DNA of 64,000 bases. Origin: Bacteroidota bacterium (GTDB taxonomy: Bacteria; Bacteroidota; Bacteroidia; Chitinophagales; Chitinophagaceae). The position numbers and the translations under genes are program-made. Below the pieces are notes generated by a model that worked only from the letters and a program-made list of their open reading frames with translations, did no database searches and was not told the origin of the DNA. The DNA is taken from positions 1 to 64,000 of the forward strand of contig JAFAGI010000025.1 in NCBI GenBank assembly GCA_023422835.1, given 5' to 3'. This document shows, one piece after another, positions 55,397-63,487 of the stretch (position 1 is the first letter of the stretch; each line of letters begins with the position of its first letter).

Positions 55397-56290
55397 TCAA
55401 TTCAAATTCCGATACTCAACAGGTGTAACACCTGTTTTCTGTTTAAACAACCTTGTAAAATGTTGCGGATATTTAAAACCTAAATTATAGGCAACTTCGC
55501 TAATGGACTTATTATTGTCAAAAATCCGTTCTTTGGCAACTTCAATGACTTTGGACTGTATGTATTCCTGTGCTGTTTTTCCTGTTTCTTTCTTAATCAA
55601 ATCACCAAAATAGTTAGCAGACAAATTAAATTCATCAGCACAATAAGCAACAGACGGCAAACCAATATTCACGGGCTTTTCAGACGAAAAATAACCATTC
55701 AGAAATTCTTCAAATCGTTCTAAAATTCCTTTATTGACATTATCCCTTGTGATAAACTGACGGTCATAAAATCGGGTGCAGTAATTCAAAAACAATTCAA
55801 TGTTTGATACAATCAGTTGTTTGCTATGCTTATCAATGGCGTGTTGTAACTCATATTCAATTTTGGAAAAACAATCCTGAATAATCTTTCTTTCCTGTTC
55901 CGACAAATGCAGAGCTTCATTAACAGCATAAGAGAAAAAATGATAATCGCCTATACTTTTTCCGAGTGATGTACCTGCAATCAAATCAGGGTGGAACACT
56001 AACGCTATGCCTTGTGGCTGATAATAATTATTGCCGTTTTCCCCGATAACCTGATTAGGAGCAAGAAAAATCAATGTACCTTCCTCATAGTCGTAATTAC
56101 TCAAGCCATAACGCAGGTCGCCACAAAAAATTTGTTTCAGAAAAACAGTATAAAACCCATAACGCAAGCGTTTTAGCTTTCTTGGGTTGGCTTTGTCCAG
56201 ATGAACCACGCTAACCAATGGGTGCAGTGTTTCATTGTTATTAAAAGCGTTATATTCCTTTATGCTATTGAAGCTAATAATATCGTCCAT
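55397..56290 (-). CDS. AraC-family transcriptional regulator
   Basis: A 297-residue regulator. The N-terminal half is a cupin-like sensing domain (EEGTLIFLAPNQV). The C-terminal 100 residues are the paired helix-turn-helix of the AraC family, with FNLSANYFGDLIKKETGKTA and ISEVAYNLGFKYPQHFTRLF. It is divergent from the four-gene exported module starting at 56481; the 190-bp gap between them is the likely operator region. AraC genes of this layout commonly control the neighbouring oxidoreductase-type genes. The inducer is unknown. Confidence 0.93.
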   Translation of the reverse strand: MDDIISFNSIKEYNAFNNNETLHPLVSVVHLDKANPRKLKRLRYGFYTVFLKQIFCGDLRYGLSNYDYEEGTLIFLAPNQVIGENGNNYYQPQGIALVFHPDLIAGTSLGKSIGDYHFFSYAVNEALHLSEQERKIIQDCFSKIEYELQHAIDKHSKQLIVSNIELFLNYCTRFYDRQFITRDNVNKGILERFEEFLNGYFSSEKPVNIGLPSVAYCADEFNLSANYFGDLIKKETGKTAQEYIQSKVIEVAKERIFDNNKSISEVAYNLGFKYPQHFTRLFKQKTGVTPVEYRNLN

Positions 56291-56480
56291 TCCTTAACTG
56301 TTTAAATCTGATACTACAAATTTACAAAACTGCCTGTCATATTTCCCCCGATTGCACCCGAATAAGTGATTTTGGTAGGTAAAACAGTAATCCGTATAAG
56401 TAACAAGCCGATAATTACCAACAACTTTGCAGTATCAAATAAATTGAGATAATTATATCACGTTGCAATTTATATACAGT

Positions 56481-57119
56481 ATGATAAACAAAAGGAATTG
56501 GATAATGCAAATAGCACTTTTAATATTGATGTTGTCAGTGTCCTGCACACCTGTACAGCAGGACGAAATACATACAAGCATACAATCAAATATAAATCCT
56601 GAACGGACACTAATCGTTTATTTATCCCGAACCAATAATACAAAAGCGGTAGCCCAAATCATTCAAAAAAATGTAGGCGGTACATTGGTTGCTTTGGAAT
56701 TGGAAACACCCTATCCCGAACACTATCAGACAACAGTAAATCAGGTAGCCAATGAAAATGCAACAGGATATTTACCACCACTCAAAACAAAGATTGACAG
56801 CATACAAAAATACGATGTGGTTTTTATTGGTTTTCCAACTTGGGGTATGCAGTTACCGCCACCAATGAAAAGTTTTTTAAACGAATACGATTTAAGCGGT
56901 AAAAAAGTAATTCCATTCAATACAAATGGCGGTTATGGTATAGGTAGCAGTTTTCAAACAGTAAAAGAATTATTTCCCAACAGTGAAGTATTAGACGGCT
57001 TTACTGTCAAAGGCGGTTCAGAAAGGGACGGAATTTTATTTGTAATGGAGGGAAATAAAGAAGTAGAAGTACAAAAAGAAGTTCAGAAATGGTTACGGAA
57101 AATCGGAATAGCAAACTAA
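56481..57119 (+). CDS. Exported flavodoxin-like lipoprotein
   Basis: A 212-residue flavodoxin-fold protein. The ATG at 56481 gives a lipoprotein signal (MQIALLILMLSVSC); the longer frame would start at TTG. The FMN phosphate loop is YLSRTNNTKAVA, and the flavin side is contacted by FPTWGMQLPPPM and NTNGGYGIGSS. Flavodoxins are normally cytoplasmic, so an anchored, exported one needs FMN outside the cytoplasm. It is the first of four genes on the plus strand; the next starts 11 bp later. Confidence 0.88.
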   Translation: MINKRNWIMQIALLILMLSVSCTPVQQDEIHTSIQSNINPERTLIVYLSRTNNTKAVAQIIQKNVGGTLVALELETPYPEHYQTTVNQVANENATGYLPPLKTKIDSIQKYDVVFIGFPTWGMQLPPPMKSFLNEYDLSGKKVIPFNTNGGYGIGSSFQTVKELFPNSEVLDGFTVKGGSERDGILFVMEGNKEVEVQKEVQKWLRKIGIAN

Positions 57120-57130
57120 AATATCATTCT

Positions 57131-57868
57131 ATGAAAATAATAAATCGGAAATCAATAATACTGTTAATTATAGCAATAGTTGGTATAATAGCTAATGTAA
57201 ATGCACAGCAAAAAATGACAACAGAAAACACATTAAGCCTGAAAGAACAAAGCATTATTTCCATTTCTGCATTGACGGCAAAAGGTGATTTGGATAAACT
57301 CAAAACCACTTTAAAGACAGGACTTGAAAATGGATTGACCGTTAATGAAACAAAAGAAATATTGATACACTTATACGCTTATTGTGGATTTCCCCGAAGT
57401 ATAAGAGGCTTACAAACTTTTATGCAAGTGCTTGATGAACGCAAAGCAAAAGGTATTAACGATAAAATCGGTAACGATATTTCGCCTATTGATGAAACAA
57501 ACGGTAAGTATGAACGTGGAAAAAATATTTTAGAAGTATTGACTAAAACACCACAACCCGACACACTTACAGGCTATTCAGCATTTGCCCCGACAATAGA
57601 CACTTTTTTAAAAGAACATTTGTTTGCAGATATTTTTGAACGTGATATTTTAAACTATGTTCAAAGAGAATTAGTAACCATTTCAGTTATTACTACCATT
57701 GGCAACGCAGAACCTATGCTACGTTCACATTTAAACATTTGCCTGAACGTAGGTTTGACACCTGAACAATTACAGCAGTTTGTAAAAATCATCAAATCAA
57801 CCATAGGAAAAAAGGAAGCAAAATCAGCACATAAAATTTTAGATGAAGTGCTTAAAAATCGTAAATAA
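57131..57868 (+). CDS. Exported carboxymuconolactone decarboxylase-family protein
   Basis: A 245-residue protein with a signal peptide (residues 1-24, ending VNAQQ). The ATG at 57131 is chosen over the open frame starting in the upstream gene. Two CMD-like halves are seen: one with LTVNETKEILIHLYAYCGF and one with GLTPEQLQQFVKIIKSTIG. The first keeps a single Cys (YCGF) where AhpD has a CxxC pair, so a peroxidase activity of the AhpD type is doubtful. It is tightly packed between flavodoxin and hydrolase genes (2 bp to the next). Confidence 0.88.
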   Translation: MKIINRKSIILLIIAIVGIIANVNAQQKMTTENTLSLKEQSIISISALTAKGDLDKLKTTLKTGLENGLTVNETKEILIHLYAYCGFPRSIRGLQTFMQVLDERKAKGINDKIGNDISPIDETNGKYERGKNILEVLTKTPQPDTLTGYSAFAPTIDTFLKEHLFADIFERDILNYVQRELVTISVITTIGNAEPMLRSHLNICLNVGLTPEQLQQFVKIIKSTIGKKEAKSAHKILDEVLKNRK

Positions 57869-57870
57869 AA

Positions 57871-58938
57871 ATGAAAAAATTAACATCAATAATCGCAATA
57901 GCTATGACAACAATAGCAACAGATACAGTAAATGCACAGCAATCACAGTATCATAAAAAAGCAGAACAAAATCCTTTTACATTAGTGTACGAGGGAGCAA
58001 TTACAGAGAACGTAAAAGGCAAAGTAAACATACACCCTGTTACCTACAAAATAAAGGATATTGATATAGTAGCAAATGTGTACACACCTGCCAATTACGA
58101 TATTTCAAAAAAATATCCTGCCATTGTTATAGCACACCCGAACGGAGGAATAAAAGAACAGGTTGCGGGATTATATGCACAAAGATTAGCGGAACACGGA
58201 TTTATTACCATTACAGCAGATGCAAGTTATCAGGGCGGTAGCGGTGGAACACCTCGAAACGTAGATAAACCTGCAAACCGAATAGAAGACATACACGCAA
58301 TGGCTGATTTCATTTCCCAATACAAGGGCGTTGATACTTCAAAAATCGGATTGCTTGGTATTTGTGGCGGTGGCGGTTATTCGCTGAAAGCAGGACAATC
58401 AGACAAACGGTTTAAAGCAGTAGCTACGTTGAGTATGTTCAATTCGGGAGTAGTAAGGCGAAACGGCTTTATGAACTCACAATTTGCGACTATACAAGAG
58501 CGGTTAAAACAGGCTTCCGATGCAAGAGCTTTGGAAGCAACCACAGGCAAAGTGCTTTACACAGCCGACACAGAAATAATCGATGAAATGGCAGACAAAA
58601 TGCCCTTTGATATGTACAGAGAGGGACATTATTATTACAACAGAACCCACGCACACCCAAATTCAACATTCCGCTATACAACAAGTAGTTTAATGGATTT
58701 AATGACGTGGGACGCAAGTACGAATATGGATTTAATCAATCAGCCTTTATTGATGATAGCAGGAAGTAAAGCCGATAGTTATTATATGACCGATGAAGCA
58801 TTTAACAAAGCCACCAACGCAAAAAATAAAGAACTGTTTTTGATTAACGGAGCAACCCATATAGAAACCTATTGGAAACCCGAATATGTAAAACAGGCAG
58901 TAGATAAATTAGTAAACTTCTATCAAACAAACTTATAG
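57871..58938 (+). CDS. Exported alpha/beta hydrolase with a Cys nucleophile
   Basis: A 355-residue alpha/beta hydrolase with a signal peptide (residues 1-22, ending VNAQQ). The nucleophile elbow is GICGG (Cys165) where lipases and esterases have Ser; Asp302 (GSKADSYY) and His330 (NGATHIETYW) complete the triad. HPNGG near 89-93 forms the oxyanion loop. A Cys at this place is the mark of dienelactone-hydrolase-like enzymes. Substrate unknown. The next gene begins directly after its stop (TAGATG). Confidence 0.87.
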   Translation: MKKLTSIIAIAMTTIATDTVNAQQSQYHKKAEQNPFTLVYEGAITENVKGKVNIHPVTYKIKDIDIVANVYTPANYDISKKYPAIVIAHPNGGIKEQVAGLYAQRLAEHGFITITADASYQGGSGGTPRNVDKPANRIEDIHAMADFISQYKGVDTSKIGLLGICGGGGYSLKAGQSDKRFKAVATLSMFNSGVVRRNGFMNSQFATIQERLKQASDARALEATTGKVLYTADTEIIDEMADKMPFDMYREGHYYYNRTHAHPNSTFRYTTSSLMDLMTWDASTNMDLINQPLLMIAGSKADSYYMTDEAFNKATNAKNKELFLINGATHIETYWKPEYVKQAVDKLVNFYQTNL

Positions 58939-59418
58939 ATGAAAAGTAATTTTAAGTATATCCTACCATTTGCAATAATGATTTTTACAGCGTGTAACAA
59001 CAATCAGAAAATGGAAGAAACAAAACAGCAAAACGAGCTTGTATTTCCGCAAGGCAATAAAATAACCAATGCAAATTTTACAGGCACAGCCTACCTGCAA
59101 ATGCTTATAGATGCAGATAGTTTAAATGCTATATCCGTAGGTAACGTAACCTTTGAAGCAGGAGCAAGAAGCAAATGGCATACACACCCGGCAGGACAAA
59201 TATTGTTAGCCATTGACGGAGTTGGTTACTATCAGGAAAAAGGAAAGCCCAAACAGATACTTCGTAAAGGCGATGCCGTAAAATGTCCGCCCGATATTCC
59301 GCATTGGCACGGAGCAAGTGCCGATACCCATTTTGTACAGGTAGCCATTACAGGACGTGAAAAAGGCGAAACGGTTTGGTTGGAAGAAGTAACAGACGAA
59401 GAATATAACAACAAGTAA
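58939..59418 (+). CDS. Exported cupin-domain lipoprotein
   Basis: A 159-residue cupin with a lipoprotein signal (LPFAIMIFTAC, Cys at 19). The metal-binding motif is readable: WHTHPAGQILLAIDGVG (first cupin motif) and PPDIPHWHGAS (second), with three or four His ligands. Family members are sugar or small aromatic isomerases, dioxygenases or binding proteins; its place in this operon suggests it acts on the same compound as the hydrolase and CMD protein. Last gene of the module. Confidence 0.88.
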   Translation: MKSNFKYILPFAIMIFTACNNNQKMEETKQQNELVFPQGNKITNANFTGTAYLQMLIDADSLNAISVGNVTFEAGARSKWHTHPAGQILLAIDGVGYYQEKGKPKQILRKGDAVKCPPDIPHWHGASADTHFVQVAITGREKGETVWLEEVTDEEYNNK

Positions 59419-59604
59419 GAAAACAAACAGCCGACACACAAGGACAAGCACATTTGCAAACCGCTACAAGCCAACACACGACCCAAGTTTGCAAAAGAGC
59501 TTGCCCTTTCCCGACCCAACAAAAATTTTTCCTTCCCTTCTTTCTTTAATTTTTTCAGCCGACACGCAAGCCGACACAAACAGACAACGGGCGACAAAAC
59601 CACA
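59419..59604. other. C/A-rich non-coding flank (right)
   Basis: About 185 bp without a gene, rich in C and A on the plus strand and built from words such as GCCGACACACAAGG and CCAACACACGACCC, like the left flank. GGAAAAATTTTT and AAAAAATTAAA appear here on the minus strand in the same order as on the plus strand at the left end. Confidence 0.55.
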
Positions 59605-59605
59605 G

Positions 59606-59740
59606 CCGCTAACAAGGGTTTTGCGTTATGGGGGCTGACGTGCTTCGTATGAACATTTGTGCTAAATTTGAAGTGTGGTTCTTCGTATTAAGGTTAGTGC
59701 TAAAAATCCCCCACAACGCAAAGCCCCAAACCGTTATCTG
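59606..59740 (+). other. attC-like hairpin at the right end of the cassette-like unit
   Basis: CCGCTAAC, then GGGTTTTGCGTTATGGGGG (59616-59634), a 73-base middle, the near complement CCCCCACAACGCAAAGCCCC (59708-59727) and CCGTTATC. The long arms match in 17 of 19 places. The order (outer short arm, long imperfect arms, G/TT exchange point) is that of an integron attC site; total length about 130 bp fits long attC forms. Confidence 0.55.
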
Positions 59741-59742
59741 CT

Positions 59743-59805
59743 GTGAAAGATTTTAATGCACAACAAGCAAAACAGATTGTAGATTCTCTATCGGCGGATT
59801 TATAA
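59743..59805 (+). pseudogene. Fragment of another gene start
   Basis: Starting at GTG (59743) and 10 bp after the presumed exchange point, 20 codons read MKDFNAQQAKQIVDSLSADL before a TAA. The sequence looks like the beginning of a real protein, not random, and would fit a truncated next cassette. A GAGC-TTCG-GCTC hairpin follows near 59840. Confidence 0.35.
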
Positions 59806-59855
59806 TTCTCACGTAAAGCAAACCAGGATTGCAAATCCGGAAGAGCTTCGGCTCT

Positions 59856-61067
59856 CTAAACTCTTAACAAACACAAATAATTTTTCGTTACTTCATAAGA
59901 AAGTGTGCGGTCTATCAACGGGCTTTCCACTTCTGAAATATCTTTTACTCCCCCCGTTTTTGAATATATATTTATTCGATCATCTGATGGCTGGTAAAGG
60001 GTGTTAGAGGTTTCCCCTGTGAAAATAAAGTAATGTGCATCCTCCGACGAAATACCCGTCTCGCGGATGATACGCTGTTTTTCTGCAGCAATTTTCTCTT
60101 CATCGAATGCTTTTGCACGTACCACACATTTAAATAATTTTCTCTCAAGAAGATTGTTACTCAAGGTAGATAATACCTTATCATCATGGCATGACCATTT
60201 CTTAATGGCATAATCAATATCCGTATCATCCAGGCAACAGAACAGCTCGAGTGTTTCTTTTGTCATGATGCCATCAAATTCTCCCAGGAAATAATCTAGC
60301 GGGCCATGCACACGTATTTGCTCATCGTCCATGGAATATATTTCCCTGGCGCGTTCCAGGATTTTTACCAGCATTTTTTCAATGCCTAAAACTGTTTTGT
60401 GAAGATACACCTGCCAGAACATTTGCCTGCGTGCAATTAAAAATTTCTCTACACTATGCACACCCTTTTCTTCAATCATCAGCTCTCCTTTATGCACCGT
60501 AAGCATTTTAATGATCCTGTCGTAGCCGACAACGCCTTCATATACACCCGTGAAAAAACTGTCGCGCGAGAGATAGTCAAGCCTGTCCATGTCCAGTTGA
60601 CCACTAATGAGCTGATGCAGGAAATGTTTGTGGTATTGGCCTTTGAATATATCAATGGCCAGTGATAAATCTCCCTGCATCTTGCTATCCATCAATTCCA
60701 TGATCATTGTACTCAATTCTTCATGATGCACTTTCTTTACCACGTTGCTTTCAAGTGCATGCGAGTAAGGGCCGTGGCCAATATCATGCAATAGGATGGC
60801 TGCCTTTACAGCCAACTCTTCATCCTGCGAAATAGCAACATCTTTTAGTTTCAGCTCCTGCACAGCCATGCACATAAGATGGTAAGCGCCCAGGGAATGA
60901 TGCAGGCGTGTGTGTACTGCGCCGGGATAGACATAACTGGCCAATGCCATTTGCTTAATCCGGCGCAAACGCTGGTAGTACGGATGATTGACTATCTGAA
61001 ATATCAACGGATGGTCAACGGTAATGAAACCATACACCGGATCGTTGATTATCTTGCGTATTTTCAT
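59856..61067 (-). CDS. HD-domain phosphohydrolase
   Basis: A 403-residue HD-superfamily protein close to the dNTP triphosphohydrolase-like group. Metal ligands: HTRLHHSLG (His52-His57) and LLHDIGHGPYSHALES with His94-Asp95. DRLDYLSRDSFFTG is the third conserved segment. It may cleave dNTPs or another nucleotide; no substrate is read. It is followed upstream by maeB on the same strand with 5 bp between them, so they may be cotranscribed. Confidence 0.92.
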   Translation of the reverse strand: MKIRKIINDPVYGFITVDHPLIFQIVNHPYYQRLRRIKQMALASYVYPGAVHTRLHHSLGAYHLMCMAVQELKLKDVAISQDEELAVKAAILLHDIGHGPYSHALESNVVKKVHHEELSTMIMELMDSKMQGDLSLAIDIFKGQYHKHFLHQLISGQLDMDRLDYLSRDSFFTGVYEGVVGYDRIIKMLTVHKGELMIEEKGVHSVEKFLIARRQMFWQVYLHKTVLGIEKMLVKILERAREIYSMDDEQIRVHGPLDYFLGEFDGIMTKETLELFCCLDDTDIDYAIKKWSCHDDKVLSTLSNNLLERKLFKCVVRAKAFDEEKIAAEKQRIIRETGISSEDAHYFIFTGETSNTLYQPSDDRINIYSKTGGVKDISEVESPLIDRTLSYEVTKNYLCLLRV

Positions 61068-61072
61068 AAATT

Positions 61073-63352
61073 TTATTGCTTGCTCTGTGCATCAATAACG
61101 GCAAGTGTTGCAAGGTTTACAATCTCGCGCACGCTTGAGTTCATCTGCATTACATGAACAGGCTTATCAAGTCCTAACAAAAGAGGGCCGACCATTTGCG
61201 CCATTTTCAGGCCCCGTAAAGTTTTGTAAGTAATTTTCGCAGACACCTGGTCAGGGAATATCAATACGTTTGCCGGTTGGTCAGTCAATTTTGAGAATGA
61301 ATAATTCTTTAACCTCTCAGGATCCAGAGCAGTATCTGCCTGCATCTCTCCGTCTACAATTATTTCGGGATGATCCCTGTGCAGGATAGCAACTGCTTCT
61401 GCTACTTTCTTAGACACTTCAGCACGGTTATAGAAATTTTCAATAGACAGCATAGCTATCCTTGGCTCTACAGATAGGGAGCGCACGGCTTTGTCTGCCA
61501 TTCTTGTAATATCCACCAGGTTCTGTGCTGTAGTTTCCTCATTAACAGATGTATCGCAGAGGAATATAGGTGTTTTGCCTTCTGCCAGCAGCATTACCAT
61601 GCCTGCAAGCACCTGGTCGTCTTTATTTTTGTCAACAACCGTCTCAATAGGCTTCAGGGTAGATTTATAACTTTTAGCATAGCCGATCAGCAAAGCATCT
61701 GCATCGCCCATTTCCACCATCAGCGGGCCAAAATAATCTCTCTGGCTTACAAATCTTTTAGCCTTGTATTTTGTGATGCCCTGCCTGGAGCCTTTCTTCC
61801 AAAGATAGTCTTCGTATTTTTGCCTGTTTATTTCCTGGCTTTTATCGCTCGGGTCTACGATTGGTGCGTCAAGCTCTATACCGTATTTTTTCATAGCCGC
61901 CTTGATTTCTTCTTTCCAGCCGAGTAAAATCGGTTTGGCTATACCCTCTTCTTCCAGTATCTGAGCGGCTTTCAGTACAGCAAATTCCTCTGCATTGCTC
62001 AGCACCACACGCTTAGGATCCAGGCGTGCCCTGTTCTGGAAGGCCCTTAATAATTTTTCGTCCCTGCCCATCCTGTTGAGCAGCAGCAGTTCATATTCTT
62101 CCCAGTCTTCTATGTGCTTTCGTGCCACGCCACTGTCCATTGCGGCTTTTGCAACAGCCATGGAAACCCTGGTGATCAGCCTGTTATCAAAGGGTTTTGG
62201 TATAAAATAATCTTTACCGAAATTTAAGCTTTTCAGATTGTAGGCCATCAATACCATTTCCGGTACCGGTTCTTTAGAAAGGTCTGCCAATGCGTGTACT
62301 GCTGCGAGTTTCATCTCTTCATTAATACCTGTAGCACGCACGTCCAGCGCGCCGCGGAAAATGTAAGGAAAACCCAAAACATTATTTACCTGGTTGGGAA
62401 AATCGCTACGTCCTGTTGCCATAATCACGTCCTTACGGGTTTTTATAGCAAGGTTGTAATCAATTTCCGGATTGGGATTGGCCAGTGCAAAAACAATAGG
62501 ATTTTTGCTCATGCTTTTCAACATATCCGGCGTAAGCACATTTGCTTTTGACAAGCCAACGAAAACATCCGCATCGCTGATCACTTCTTCCAGTGTATCT
62601 GCTTCTGTATTGGAAATAAAAAATACTTTCTCTTCTGTAAGCCCCGTACGCTTTGTATTAATGACCCCCTTAGAGTCGCACATGATCAGGTTTTCTTTTT
62701 TTAAGCCTAAAGAAAGATAAAGTTTAGAGCATGAAACTGCCGCGGCGCCTGCACCGTTGACTACAACTTTTACCTCTTCAATTTTCTTACCTGCTATTTC
62801 CAGCGCGTTGAGCAAAGCTGCTGCAGAAATAATAGCTGTACCATGCTGATCGTCATGCATCAGCGGGATAGGCAATTCTTCTTTTAATCGCTTTTCAATA
62901 TAAAATGCTTCGGGAGCTTTAATATCTTCCAGGTTGATGCCGCCAAATGTAGGCGCTATGCTTTTTACAACATCAATAAATTTATCCGGATCTTTTTCAT
63001 TGATCTCAATATCAAAAACGTTGATGTCTGCAAATATTTTAAAAAGTAACCCTTTGCCTTCCATCACCGGTTTGGATGCATCTGCGCCAATATCTCCCAA
63101 ACCCAGTACTGCCGTACCATTCGAGATCACAGCTACCAGGTTTCCTTTGCTGGTATAATCATATGCCTTGCCAGCATCTTTATAAATCTCCATACAAGGC
63201 TCTGCCACGCCGGGGGAATATGCCAGGGAAAGGTCTCTTTGCGTACCATGTGGCTTTGAAGGTACAACTTCTATTTTCCCTGCAGGATAATCACTGTGAT
63301 AATCTAAGGCAGCATTTCTTAACTGCACATTTTTTTTCTCTTTATCTTCCAT
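61073..63352 (-). CDS. maeB: Malic enzyme (MaeB-type) with phosphotransacetylase-like domain
   Basis: A 759-residue two-domain enzyme. The first 430 residues are the malic enzyme (LAYSPGVAEPCMEIYKD, HDDQHGTAIISAAALLNAL, VVVNGAGAAAVSCSKLY) that converts malate to pyruvate and CO2 with reduction of NADP. The last 320 are a phosphotransacetylase-like domain (starting near LLRAFQNRARLDP) that senses acetyl-CoA and is usually not active. This form supplies NADPH and pyruvate. Confidence 0.96.
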   Translation of the reverse strand: MEDKEKKNVQLRNAALDYHSDYPAGKIEVVPSKPHGTQRDLSLAYSPGVAEPCMEIYKDAGKAYDYTSKGNLVAVISNGTAVLGLGDIGADASKPVMEGKGLLFKIFADINVFDIEINEKDPDKFIDVVKSIAPTFGGINLEDIKAPEAFYIEKRLKEELPIPLMHDDQHGTAIISAAALLNALEIAGKKIEEVKVVVNGAGAAAVSCSKLYLSLGLKKENLIMCDSKGVINTKRTGLTEEKVFFISNTEADTLEEVISDADVFVGLSKANVLTPDMLKSMSKNPIVFALANPNPEIDYNLAIKTRKDVIMATGRSDFPNQVNNVLGFPYIFRGALDVRATGINEEMKLAAVHALADLSKEPVPEMVLMAYNLKSLNFGKDYFIPKPFDNRLITRVSMAVAKAAMDSGVARKHIEDWEEYELLLLNRMGRDEKLLRAFQNRARLDPKRVVLSNAEEFAVLKAAQILEEEGIAKPILLGWKEEIKAAMKKYGIELDAPIVDPSDKSQEINRQKYEDYLWKKGSRQGITKYKAKRFVSQRDYFGPLMVEMGDADALLIGYAKSYKSTLKPIETVVDKNKDDQVLAGMVMLLAEGKTPIFLCDTSVNEETTAQNLVDITRMADKAVRSLSVEPRIAMLSIENFYNRAEVSKKVAEAVAILHRDHPEIIVDGEMQADTALDPERLKNYSFSKLTDQPANVLIFPDQVSAKITYKTLRGLKMAQMVGPLLLGLDKPVHVMQMNSSVREIVNLATLAVIDAQSKQ

Positions 63353-63429
63353 TCTATTTTTTTAATTTCAAACAAAAATAAAAAATAATAACCGAATGGC
63401 TTTATCTATATGGTTTATTAACTTATTGG

Positions 63430-63437
63430 TATTTTTG
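63430..63437 (+). promoter_or_regulatory. -7 promoter box TATTTTTG before the DUF2807 gene
   Basis: TATTTTTG fits TAnnTTTG and lies about 50 bp before the ATG. It is in the divergent region with maeB. Confidence 0.45.
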
Positions 63438-63487
63438 TGTCGATAGCTTATATATTTAATTAGCACTCCTCAAATTTCTTCTATAAA

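Noticed and set aside
59820..59860. tRNA-like or insertion-sequence end near the TTCG hairpin
   Set aside because: GAGC-TTCG-GCTC is a single short hairpin; no cloverleaf, CCA end, transposase or target duplication is present.
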